NCBI RefSeq assembly: GCF_963583255.1 | Contig: NC_084815.1 | Span: 10,959,724-11,023,723 of the forward strand | DNA length: 64,000 bases | From: Pyrus communis | Lineage: Eukaryota; Streptophyta; Magnoliopsida; Rosales; Rosaceae | Reading direction: 5' to 3' | Shown here: piece after piece, positions 44,126 to 54,511 of the stretch | Position numbering within the stretch: the stretch's first letter is position 1 | Layout of the letters: each line of letters opens with the position of its first letter | Notes under the pieces: model-generated | Database searches by the model: none | What the model was told of the DNA's origin: nothing | What the model saw: only the letters and a program-made list of their open reading frames with translations | Program-made: the position numbers and the translations under genes

Positions 44126-44797
44126 ATGGCAAACTCATCGAACCTTAGCTTAGATTTGAGTCTCAGCAGCGATCCGGTTGCGCCCCGTCAAGGTAATGTA
44201 TGGCGCCCTTCTTTTTTATCTTCTAACGGTCCTCTTTCAGGTGAAGACTCTGTGATGCAGGACGCCACAATAGCTACAATAGTAGCTAAAAACCTCCTCA
44301 CTCCAAAAGATAGTAGGCTGCTGTCAGGACGGTCCGATGAGTTGGCCGTTCAAGAGTCCCTCGCACTTAGTGTTCAGTGTGCGAGTTCTGTGTCTAACAT
44401 GGGCCAACGCCTGCTTGCTCGGTCTCGCCAAGTGGAATCGTTGATGGCCGAGGTGGAAAGACTTAAGCAAGAGATCCAGCAGCTTAAGTACGAGAATAGA
44501 AGTTTGCATGTGCTTGCAAATAACTATTCGTCGGGGATGAAGAGGAAGCTTGATGAGCTGCAAGAATCTGAGGGTCGAATTCACAGTGACCGTCAAAGGC
44601 TTGCGTCTTATCTCCAGAGGCACCTTTTTCCTGGGTCATCCAGCGCTTGGCCAAGTATTGAGGCCTGGAATGCTCTAGCTCCGATGCCTCCCGCTCCGAT
44701 GGCTTCCGCTCCGATGCCTCCCGCTTCTATGCCTCCCGCTTCTATGCCTTCCGCTTCTGCGCCTCGTAGTGGGGCTTCACGCAAACAACCTTTGTGA
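44126..44797 (+). CDS. Antisense coiled-coil protein, copy J (223 aa, intact)
   Basis: Begins MANSSNLSLDLSLSSDPVAP, with the LxLxL motif at 7-13 and the same domain order as F and I: NVWRPSF, a coiled coil from about 95 to 155, LFPGSSSAWPSIEAWN and a Met-Pro-Ala-Ser tail. Its own promoter (43640-44125) is uninterrupted and has an intact TATA sequence, so this is the copy best placed to be expressed. Function unknown. Confidence 0.68.
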   Translation: MANSSNLSLDLSLSSDPVAPRQGNVWRPSFLSSNGPLSGEDSVMQDATIATIVAKNLLTPKDSRLLSGRSDELAVQESLALSVQCASSVSNMGQRLLARSRQVESLMAEVERLKQEIQQLKYENRSLHVLANNYSSGMKRKLDELQESEGRIHSDRQRLASYLQRHLFPGSSSAWPSIEAWNALAPMPPAPMASAPMPPASMPPASMPSASAPRSGASRKQPL

Positions 44798-44899
44798 AGC
44801 TCCACCTTTCTCCATGTTTAGTATCTTTCTTTCTTTCTTTTTTTTTTTTCTTTTTTTTTTCTTTTTTTTTTTTTTTTTTTTTTATTAACATAAATAAAA

Positions 44900-45967
44900 T
44901 CAAACGGCATGGAATTGGTCCTTGAATGGAAGGTGATACTTGAAGTGAACCGGCAGTGGCTTGAATTCTAGTGTAGGTGCCTGATTCAAAAAAAATAGCA
45001 AGTTAGTATAAAATCTAATGGAATTTGGAAAAAAAAACTTACTTGTTTTGTCCGATAAGAACTCAATGACAAACACCACTCCTTTGAAAGTTTCAGGGAT
45101 ATTGGATTTGGCCAGATTGCAAGTGATGGTTATGACTTGTCCAATGTCATCAAATTTAACTTCTTTGGATTTTGTGGTTTCAAGAACGTCCTCTTTGATG
45201 AATTCATGACATTCCTTACTTGTCACCTTTGGAAGGGCTTCCAAGATGTCTTTTTCACCTTCTTCTTCCTTGGAAGTCATGAATCTTGGAACAGGGTTAA
45301 AAATAATGAAATTTGGAACAACCATACCTGTATTAGATGGCATAGGAGCAATAGGTGCCTCCGGTAAAGGTGTTTCCACCCTTTCCGTGGGTTGGGTGTA
45401 TTCCTCTTCCTTGTGATTTGATTTTGATGGTTGAGGGTCCGCTCCAACCTCCTTGTCACTTCTCAACATGATTTCCTTGGCAGTTTCAAATTCTCCCTTC
45501 GGATTTGCAATGGTTGAACTAGGGAGTTCGCCTTGGTCTCGAAACTGTCCTACGAACTCCGCGATCTGCCCAATTTGCTTATCCAAGTGGTCCAACCTTT
45601 GTGGTGGCTGCATAGGCGTTGAATAGAACTCCTCATATGGCTGCCAATATCCTTCTTGTTGAGCCTCATTGTCTTGATTTTGTGAGCCCTGCACCAAACA
45701 AATTAATTCATTAAGCTTTTGATTATAATCTATTGACGAACTTGAGTTTGGTTGGGCATATTGAATATGAGGTTGTGGTGGCTGCCAATATCCTCCTTGT
45801 TGAGCATTTTGAGGTTCCCACCACATAGAGTTTGAATGATCACTCCAATCCGAATTGTAAGTATTGGAAAACACGTTATTCCTTGATTGAAGATTAGATA
45901 TATCAACTCTTTGCATTTGGGACCTTTCCATGAGCTGTGACAAAAGAGAAGCGTTATCAAGTGCCAT
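44900..45967 (-). CDS. Sense Gag/linker-derived ORF of element J (355 aa)
   Basis: I set the start at 45967 (MALDNASLLSQLMERSQ) to match I and K; the frame is open a further 23 codons. It combines features seen separately elsewhere: a GYWQPYEEFYSTPMQPPQ insert as in B and F, ETAKEIMLRSDKEVGADPQPS as in A, and the DDIGQVITITCNLAKSNIP end of C, F, I and K. It looks like a recombinant between subtypes. The 62-nt intron-like segment is at 45042-44981. No enzymatic domains. Confidence 0.6.
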   Translation of the reverse strand: MALDNASLLSQLMERSQMQRVDISNLQSRNNVFSNTYNSDWSDHSNSMWWEPQNAQQGGYWQPPQPHIQYAQPNSSSSIDYNQKLNELICLVQGSQNQDNEAQQEGYWQPYEEFYSTPMQPPQRLDHLDKQIGQIAEFVGQFRDQGELPSSTIANPKGEFETAKEIMLRSDKEVGADPQPSKSNHKEEEYTQPTERVETPLPEAPIAPMPSNTGMVVPNFIIFNPVPRFMTSKEEEGEKDILEALPKVTSKECHEFIKEDVLETTKSKEVKFDDIGQVITITCNLAKSNIPETFKGVVFVIEFLSDKTSKFFFPNSIRFYTNLLFFLNQAPTLEFKPLPVHFKYHLPFKDQFHAV

Positions 45968-46055
45968 GTTGTTCTTAACAAACAAAACACAAATAAAAAC
46001 TAAATCTAAAAGACAATACAGAAACAAACAATCCAAGGGATTAGCAAATTTCTAA

Positions 46056-46073
46056 TCCCCGGCAACGGCGCCA
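46056..46073 (-). other. tRNA-Asp primer-binding site of J
   Basis: Perfect 18-mer, five bases from the 5' LTR boundary at 46079. Confidence 0.93.
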
Positions 46074-46078
46074 AAATT

Positions 46079-47990
46079 TGATGCGAGATTTATACGCACA
46101 CAAATTTTACCCTCTTTTTTGACAATTGTAGTATAGGTGCAAGTAGGGATCGTTCTGGACCGGGGATTAGGAGGGATTGTTAATCACTTGGATTTGACTA
46201 AAAAAAAACACAAAATAAAATACTATACTAGACTCAAATATTGCAAAACTAAACTTGAAAACACTAAAACAAACCAAAAGATTCAAACAAGTTCAAAAGA
46301 CTCAAAACTCTTAAAAACACAAACTAAATTGATTTTTAACTAATTTGACATTAAAGTAAAGGGGAATTTAGATTTTAACGAAATTAAACTAAATGAACAA
46401 ATTGCAAATTAAAGCAGAATGTAAATATGAAAATGATAAAATGGAATGAATGGATGATAGAATAGCTAAGGGGTTCATCTCCACACAGGTTACACTTGCA
46501 TAATAAAATGATTTCCAATTGCATTTCAATAAATTATTAAACTCATCACCCCGGGTCAATTAGGTACGCTTAAATTAACCGTCAAGTTTTCCTTAAGTTA
46601 ATGAATTGGATGGGTTAGCGCAACGCAATTCACAACATTCTCCAAAAGTCCTTTACGTGAACAGCACAATAAAGATACAATCAAAGATCATTAAGCATTA
46701 TGAAAACTATAAGTGTTGACGAGGCATTCGTTACTATGATGAGCATGAAACTCGTGCCAAGAATTCATTTAACGCGATTGTTTATAAGCAACCTCCACTA
46801 CTTGTGAATATAAGTTCATAACGATTAGGTGAAACTCACTTATATTCTAGCGTCATATTCATGCATGAAAATTAAGCGTGCACTCTCAATAAACATACAT
46901 AAATAAGTTATCAATCAAACGGTTAAACAAATTGAATCCACAACTTATGAAATGCAATTAGAAGTAATCAAATCAAAATGCAAGCATAAACATATATTTC
47001 GAATCACCCCCTAGCTAAGTGGGGGGTTTAGTTCCTCATACAAAACAAAGAGAATTAAAATTAAACATTGAAATCAAAGAAACACCTAAACATTCCAACA
47101 ACTCAAACTTGAATTGTATGAACGTTTAGGCCCTCTTCTCTTCCTCTTTATTGTAGCATAAGGTCTAAGGATAGTTGGTTTGGGGGAATGGAAGTGTGGA
47201 ATGGAGTGAGGAGTGATGGAAATGGAAAGATGGTTTTTGGATTCTAAGGGAGACTCACGGCTAAGAGAGAAAGGGATGTGTTTGTGGTGTGTTGTGTATG
47301 AAAATGAGATGTCCATGAATGAATGAATGCAAGGGTATTTATAGGAGTAGTGGAGGGAACATATGGCTATGTCATTTGTAGGTGAAGTAGGTGGATGTTG
47401 TAGGTGAAGTAGGTGGATGTTGTAGGTGAAGTGGGTGGATGTTGTAGGTGAAGTAGGTGGATGTTGTAGGTGAAGTGGATGTTGTAGGTGAAATAGGTGG
47501 ATGTTATGTTAAGTGATAAGTGATAAGTGATATGATATGTGGTTATGATATGATAAGTGGTTAAGTGGTGATGATAAGTGATAAGTGATTAAGTGATATG
47601 ATATGTGGTGATGATAAGTGATAAGTGCATGTGGGTTAACTAATGAAGGAAATGCATGTGTAATGACAATGTGTTAGAATGGATGTGTGTTATGCATGGC
47701 ATGATTGGGATTAGGAAAGGTTTAAATGTCCTAAAACTAAAGAGAACAAGGTTCCAACACTTTGGCTCCAATTAGGTCTTCAATTTCGTCCAACACTTTG
47801 GCTTCAAGCATAAGCTATCCGTCCTTAGCCCAAAAGTGCTCCAAAAGTCTCCAAAATGCATCTTTTTGCTCCTTTAGCCCTTTGGACCTACAAACATACG
47901 AAAATAGCTTAAAGTACTAAAATAACTAAAGAAACATAACGTAAATGTACGAGAACAAGCCATTTAAGTCGCATAAATATGCTCCTATCA
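46079..47990 (-). repeat. 5' LTR of element J (1912 bp)
   Basis: Practically identical to 39150-41060, including the minisatellite array (47378-47630) and the TATAAATA box (47343-47336). Confidence 0.94.
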
Positions 47991-47995
47991 CTTTG

Positions 47996-48570
47996 TCAAA
48001 AGAAGCCGCATCTGCACTACCACGTGTCGCTCAGAAAGAGAAGGGGCGTCGTTCAGAAATCGAAGGGGCGCCACTATTTCAAAAAGCCGGATTTGCGGGA
48101 TCAAAACGTTTGTCGACAAGGGTAAAAAAACAATACCACCACTTGATATTATTTCTATATATGTCGACCTTCGTCTTTTATGGCAAGGCAAACCTGAAGA
48201 AAATGCCCAACTCTCCCTCACCTCTGAGGGCGCACTCCCAGCAAAGCCTTTCGAAATACTCAATTCTTTCTTCTTCCCCAAAGATGATACCAGATGCCTG
48301 GAGTACAGATGACCCAGGAGGAAATGGCGGATTGAAGTGTGCTGATTCATTCACCGCTTCTTCAAAAGCAAAGGTATCTCATATCATCAAGGTCAAAAGC
48401 AAAAGTATCTCATATCATGCTCTTTCCCTGTCTTTTTCTTTGTCCTTGTTCTTACTCGCATGGCAAAGTAAAAGAAGCAATCAGCCGGCACTTGGAGTCA
48501 GTCTTCCGATCTGGAGCCAACTGCCTGGAATCTATTCCTGATTGCTTACCTAGCGTTGCTCTCGAGTAGT
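47996..48570 (-). promoter_or_regulatory. Distal part of the antisense promoter of I, beyond J
   Basis: It continues from the TTTGTCAAAAG cut by J, with CACGTG near 48020, a CTTCGATTTCTGA-type unit and the sequence that in other copies lies 0.3-0.9 kb upstream of the antisense ORF. The open frame of 198 codons on plus (47945-48541) runs across the J junction and is not considered a gene. Confidence 0.5.
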
Positions 48571-50765
48571 CATCTTCAACGGTTGATACACTTCCAGAGA
48601 AGGGACCACTTCTGCAAAGGGGAGCGAGTAAGGCAAGTGAAAATGATACATCAAAGCATGTGGAGACAAACTTAGGCTGAGTTATCCTCCAACCCTTTTC
48701 AATACGAATTGGAAAGATTGAACAAAGAAACAGACCAAAGGGGTAAGCTCAGACCTTCGGGGGAGACCAAAAGAACCATCATGCTGCCCAGTTCAAGAAG
48801 TAGCACAAAGGAAAATCAACGATGGGCAGAAACCAGTTCAAGAGTAAGCCTGTGGAATCACAAAGATCAAAAGCCTCAATGCAATTACCAAGGAGAAGAT
48901 GGAATTTACACTCTATAACCAGATTTGCGTCTCTAAACTCTTCTCTTTGTTAATTACATTTTGCCATGTTTAGTATGTTTAAGTGCTTTTTGTGAGTTTA
49001 CTTATGTTTTGTGTGAATCTATGCTTAAAACATTGAGGACAATGTTTGATTTAAGTGTGGGGGGGGTAACTAAGTATATTTAATGCAAATTCGTGGGATT
49101 TTATCACCCATTACTTCAAATGTTGTTCCTTGCTGTTTTAAGGTGTTTTTAAGTTGTCTTAGAGTGTTTTTAGTATGTTTTGTTTTATAACTTCGAAAAT
49201 CACATAAAAAGTTGAAAAACATGTTTTAAAAAGCCTAAAAAGAGTGTTTTGAGTCGTTTTTGTGTGTTTGTGTCTTAGGGTACCTTCCAACACAATGATA
49301 AGGATTTGGTTTGTAATTGCATGACTGTTAAAGAGAGTTATAAACATGGATGAAAGTTTGATTTACTCTTGGTATATGCTTGGTTATGGTTATAATGTAT
49401 GACTTCACATGCAATCATAAAAGAAAAATTCGTTTTTGTAACATGCTTGAAGGAAGAAACTCATAATAACGCTACATCCCTGTGAGACTCGAGCCATTAC
49501 TTTCTTTGGAGAGTTATTTTCTGTGATTCTTTGTTTTCTAAAGTTGTTGCATGATCTCATTATCCTTGCTTGGTTGCTACTTAGAATGCAATTGTATCAT
49601 GATAGAACTAAATGCTAGAACTTATATCCGTTTCATTCAAAGCATGACATTGAATTGCATAACATATATCAAGATGAAGTTGTGTAGTTGCCACCATAGC
49701 CAAATAGCCTTACTTCCCATATTTCGTATATGTTGTAAGTTTTAACCCCGTTGAGCCTTGTTTAGCCCATGTTCTTTGTTAACCCACATCACCCCTCACC
49801 TAGCCTAGATTAGGACCATCCGTACCCTTGTTCTTGAAGCATAGTAAGCATGACGGATAATGAATTCCTTTTGATTAATATGTTGCAGAAAATAAGTGTG
49901 GGGGAAGGGATTTTTGTGTGTATGTATGTGCCTAAGTCTTAAAGGAGGCACGGGAAAAAGAAAAAAAAAATGTGAGAAAAAGAAGAAGAAAAGAAAGAAA
50001 AAGAGTGAAAATAAGTGAGAATGGACTCACAAGTGTGATTGTTGAAGAAAGGGCCCAAAAAGTTGAATATGGCCCGAAGTTTTGTGACTTCCCCTTGGGT
50101 GTTCAAAGTTGACTTCTGCGTTCTAAAGGGAATTCTAAGTACCTAATTCAATACTTTGCTCACTATTGCTTTAAGAATGTTTGCTTATCCTTCACCTTTC
50201 ATTGTTAGCCAATTGCCTAGCCTCGTTACAACCCTTTGACTTCTATCTTGATTGTTATGTGTTTCAATTTGTGGAGTTTGAACTTGGTATAAGCTTATGG
50301 TGTCACTGGTTCTCGCTTCTAAGTAGTAGCATTCCATTCATGAGATCATACCTAAACATGCTTATTAACTCCAGAAATTGCTCTCTTTATGATACATATA
50401 TGTGAGTGTTCGTTTTCATGTTTACATCAATCTTCTCACATATAACTAGTGTAGGGTGTGAAGTTAGAAAATCTGTGTGAAAAACGAGAGTACATCTAGT
50501 AAGGAATTGAGGGAATTCTCTAAGGCATGTTACTACATTCAAAACATGGTTTTAAATGCTTAATTGTGAACTAGTATGTGGTGACTATGATTAAAAATGT
50601 ACTTAAGTGTAAAGATGGCTAAAATCTGTGGGAATAATGATTTTTAACTTGTCATGTGCATTGGAAATCCCTGAGACGATTGTTGGAAGGTATAGGTTGT
50701 GTTTTGTTCGTTTTGTTTTGTTTTTGGTTTCTTTTGTTTTGTTTTGCTCGAGGACTAGCAAAAGA
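48571..50765 (+). mobile_element. Non-coding 3' internal region of I
   Basis: It matches, in opposite orientation, 19691-21880 of F. It holds TAAGTGTG followed by eight G at about 49052-49066 and AATAAGTGTGGGGGAAGGG at about 49891-49909, both resembling the true PPT at 50766-50781. An A/G-rich stretch lies at 49945-50015. No gene is supported. Confidence 0.75.
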
Positions 50766-50781
50766 TAAGTGTGGGGGTATT
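50766..50781 (+). other. Polypurine tract of element I
   Basis: TAAGTGTGGGGGTATT directly adjoining the 3' LTR start at 50782; the usual plus-strand priming site position. Confidence 0.8.
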
Positions 50782-53158
50782 TGATAGGAGCATATTCATG
50801 CGACTTAAATGGCTTGTTCTCGTGCATTTACGTTATGTTTCTTTAGTTATTTTAGTACTTTAAGCTATTTTCGTGTGTTTGTAGGTCCAAAGGGCTAAAG
50901 GAGCAAAAAGATGCATTTTGGAGACTTTTGGAGCACTTTTGGACTAAGGATGGATAGCTTATGCTTGGAGCCAAAGTGTTGGACGAAATTGAAGACCTAA
51001 TTGAAGACCAAAGTGTTGGAACCTTGTTCCCTTTAGTTTTAGGACATTTAAACCTTTCCTAATCCCATTCATCAACACATGCATCCACATGCATTCACCC
51101 TTTAAACCATTAAATCCACATGCTTTCCTATTCAATTAAATCAGCCACATGCATTCATCATCATAACCTAGCTGTCATTCCACTTCATTGCACATGCATC
51201 TTCAAATAAATCAGCCATTCCACATGCATATTCAACCTAGCTGTCATTGCACATGCATTCACTCTTTAATTCACATGCATTTACTCTTTAATTCACATGC
51301 AAAACATCCCATTCCATCTCCCATCAGATTTCCATCATATTCACATGCATTCCATCCTTTAAAACATTGCACATGCACTCCCTTTAATTAATTAAGCCAC
51401 ATGCACTCCCATCCATTTCATCATTGCAGCCAACACATGCTTTCACATGCATTTTCAGATTGTCCCCTTGCACATGCAGCCACATATTCATTGCACATGC
51501 AATTCCAACCCACATGCATCCTTTAATCATTCAAACATGCAGCCACATTCCCTCCTAGCTGTCATGTTCCCCCCATTTCACCTATAAATAAGCATCCATT
51601 GCATACACATTTCATTCATACACTCTTCCATATTCCAGAAATTCGTCAAAACCTCTCCACACCCTCATTGCAGCCACCAAAACACTTTTCTCCTCCATTG
51701 CAGCCACTCCAACCACTCCCCAAACCATTCACACCATCAAACTATCCTTAGACCTTGTGCTACAACGAAGAGGAAGAGAAGAGTGCCTAAACGTTCATAC
51801 AATTCAAGTTTGAGTTGTTGGAATGTTTAGGTGTTTCTTTGATTTCAATGTTTAATTTCAATACTCTTTGTTTTGTACGTATGAGGAATGGAAGAGAAGA
51901 GTGCCTAAACGTTCATACAATTCAAGTTTGAGTTGTTGGAATGTTTAGGTGTTTCTTTGATTCCAATGTTTAAATTCAACTAAACCCCCCTTGGCTAGGG
52001 GGGAATTCGAAATATATGTTTATGCTTGCATTTTGATTTGATTACTTCTAATTGCGTTTCATAAGTTGTGGATTCAATTTGTTTAACCGTTTGATTGATA
52101 ACTTATTTATGTATGTTTATTGAGAATGCGCGCTTAATTTTCATGCATGAATATGACGCTAGAATATAAGTGAGTTTCACCTAATAGTTACGAACTTATA
52201 TTCACAAGTAGTGGAGGTTGCTTATAAACAATCGCGTTAAACAAATTCTTGGCATAAGTTTCATGCAATCATAGTAACGAATGCCTCGTCAACACTTATA
52301 ATTTTCATAGAGCGTAATGATTCTTGCTTGTACCTCTTCTATGCATTCATGTTGAGGACTTGTGGGGAATGTTTTGAATTGTCGCATGCATCATCCAATT
52401 CAATAACGTTAGGAAGATTTGAAGGTTAATTAGTGCATCACGGTTAACTTGGGGTGTTGAGTATCATAGTTTATTGAAATGCAATTGGAAATCATTTTAT
52501 TATGCAAGTATAACATGTATGGAGATGAACCCCTTAGCTAGCCTTCATTCCATTCAATTCTATCACACATTCACATTTACATTTTGCTTTTACTTACAAT
52601 CTGTTCTTTTAGTTTAAATTCGTCAAAACCTAACCCCCCCCCCTTTACTTTCTTGTTCTTTAGTGTTTAGACTTTGTTCAGTTTATGTTTTAAAGTGTTT
52701 TGATTCAATTTATTTCCCAAAATTCGTCCAAATTCACCAAAGTGCTCAAAACTGCCCAGAAAGTGATTTTAAGGCTGTTTTGAGTGTTTTGGGTGATGTT
52801 TGAGTCTTTTGGTTTGTTTTAGTGTTTTAAAGTTTAGTTTTGCATTCTTTGAGTCTAGTATAGTGTTTTATATTGTTATTTTACGTTTGAATCAAGCCAT
52901 AATCCTAAATTCGTCCAACATTGGGGTTAAGGTCAGAAACTGCCTAGTTAGTGTTTTTAGGCAGTTTTGAGTCTTTTGAACTTGTTTTGAGTCCTTTGAG
53001 TCTTTGTGAACGTTTTTAACTTTGTTTTTATGTTTTTGAGTCAAATCCAAGTGATTAACAATCCCTCCTAATCCCCGGTCCAGAACGATCCCTACTTATA
53101 CTTATACTACAATTGACAAAAAGAGGGTTTAATTTGTGTGCGTATAAATCACGCATCA
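50782..53158 (+). repeat. 3' LTR of element I (2377 bp)
   Basis: Same features as the 5' LTR, including the TATA box at 51583-51590. It differs from it by roughly five substitutions and three extra C in the run near 52634-52644. Confidence 0.93.
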
Positions 53159-53163
53159 CTTAG

Positions 53164-54511
53164 AACGAGAACCAGTGATTCCATAAGCTCATATCAATTC
53201 CAAACTCCACATTATTGAACACATAACGATCAAGATAGAAGTCAAAGGAGTGTAACGGGGCTAGGGTATTGGCTAACAATGAAAGGTGAAGGATAAACAA
53301 ACATTCTTAAAGCAATAGTGAGCAAAGCATTTGAATTAACGTAGAATTCACTTTTGAATGAAAACTCAATCTTTTGAACAACAAGGGGGAACAAGCTCTT
53401 TTTCCTTTCTTTCTTTTCTTTTCTGTTTTTCTTTTTCATATGTTTTTCACAATTTTTTTTTCTTTTCTTTTGACTCTCAAAACATACATAAACACTTAAG
53501 AACAAAACATTCTCACCCCCACACTCATTTTCTTTCATAATGTACTCAAAAGGAATTCATTTAAGTCATGCTCACTATCTTTTAAGAACAAGGGTGTGGA
53601 CTGTCCTATACTAGGCTAGGTGAGGATAATGTGGTTAAACAAAGAATAAAGGCTAAACAAGGCTCAACGGGGTTAAAACTTACAATATATACGAAATATG
53701 GGAAGTAAGGCTATTTGGCTATGGTGGCAACTACACAACTTCATCTTGATATATGTTATGCAATTCAATGTCATGCTTTGAATGAAACGGATATAAGTTC
53801 TAGCATTTAGTTCTATCATGATACAATTGCATTCTAAGTAGCAACCAAGCAAGGAATAATGAGATCATGCAACAACTTTAGAAAACAAAGAATCACAGAA
53901 AATAACTCTCCAAAGAAGGTAATGGCTCGAGTCTCACATGGTTGTAGCGTTTGTTTGAGTTCCTTCCTTCAAGCATGTTACAAAAACGAATTTTTCTTTT
54001 ATGATTGCATGTGAAGTCATACATTATAACCATATCCAAGCATATACCAAGAGTAAATCAAACTTTTCTCTATGTTTATAACTCTTTTTAACAGTCATGG
54101 AATTACAAACCAAATCCTTATCATTGTGTTGGAAGGTACCCTAAGACACAAACACACAAAAACGACTCAAAACACTCTTTTTAGGCTTTTTAAAACATGT
54201 TTTTCAAATTTTTATGTGATTTTCGGAGTTATAAAAACAAAACACACTAAAACACTCTAAAACAACTTAAAAACACCTTAAAACAGCAAGGAACAACATT
54301 AGAAGTTATGGTGGATAAAACCCTACGAATTTGCATCAAAACACTTTAGTTACCCCCCCCCCCCCCACACTTAAATCAAACATTGTCCTCAATGTTTTAA
54401 GCATAGATTCACACAAAACATAAGTAAACACACAAAAAGCATTTAAACATACTAAACATGGCAGAATGTAATTAACAAAGAGAAGAGTTTAGGGACGCAA
54501 ATCTGGTTATG
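53164..54511 (-). mobile_element. Element H 3' internal region, continuation
   Basis: It resumes at AACGAGAACCAGTG, which follows CTTAG in the uninterrupted homologues (20132 onward, 57074 onward). It includes the second CCCCCACACTC motif near 53516 and a 14-C run at 54353-54366. It is cut at CTGGTTATG (54511) by element K. No gene is seen. Confidence 0.85.

Larger units (their letters stand above)
39150..47990 (-). mobile_element. Element J: complete and very young non-autonomous element (8841 bp)
   Basis: Flanked by the exact duplication CTTTG (39145-39149 and 47991-47995). LTRs are 1911 and 1912 bp; reading them side by side I find a single difference, in the G-run near 40090/47020. Both the sense ORF and the antisense ORF are open, the PBS is perfect and the PPT is present. 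By these criteria it is the most recent insertion in the window, and the most likely to be still mobilisable by a partner. Confidence 0.94.
34628..53158 (+). mobile_element. Element I: complete plus-strand element, carrying nested J
   Basis: LTR termini TGATAGG (34628) and GCATCA (53158) are flanked by CTTAG at 34623-34627 and 53159-53163, an exact target duplication in H's internal region. After removal of J and its duplication, I is about 9.7 kb. Its LTRs (2374 and 2377 bp) differ by about five substitutions and a short C-run change by eye. It is the only complete plus-oriented element here. Both of its ORFs are open. Confidence 0.94.
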
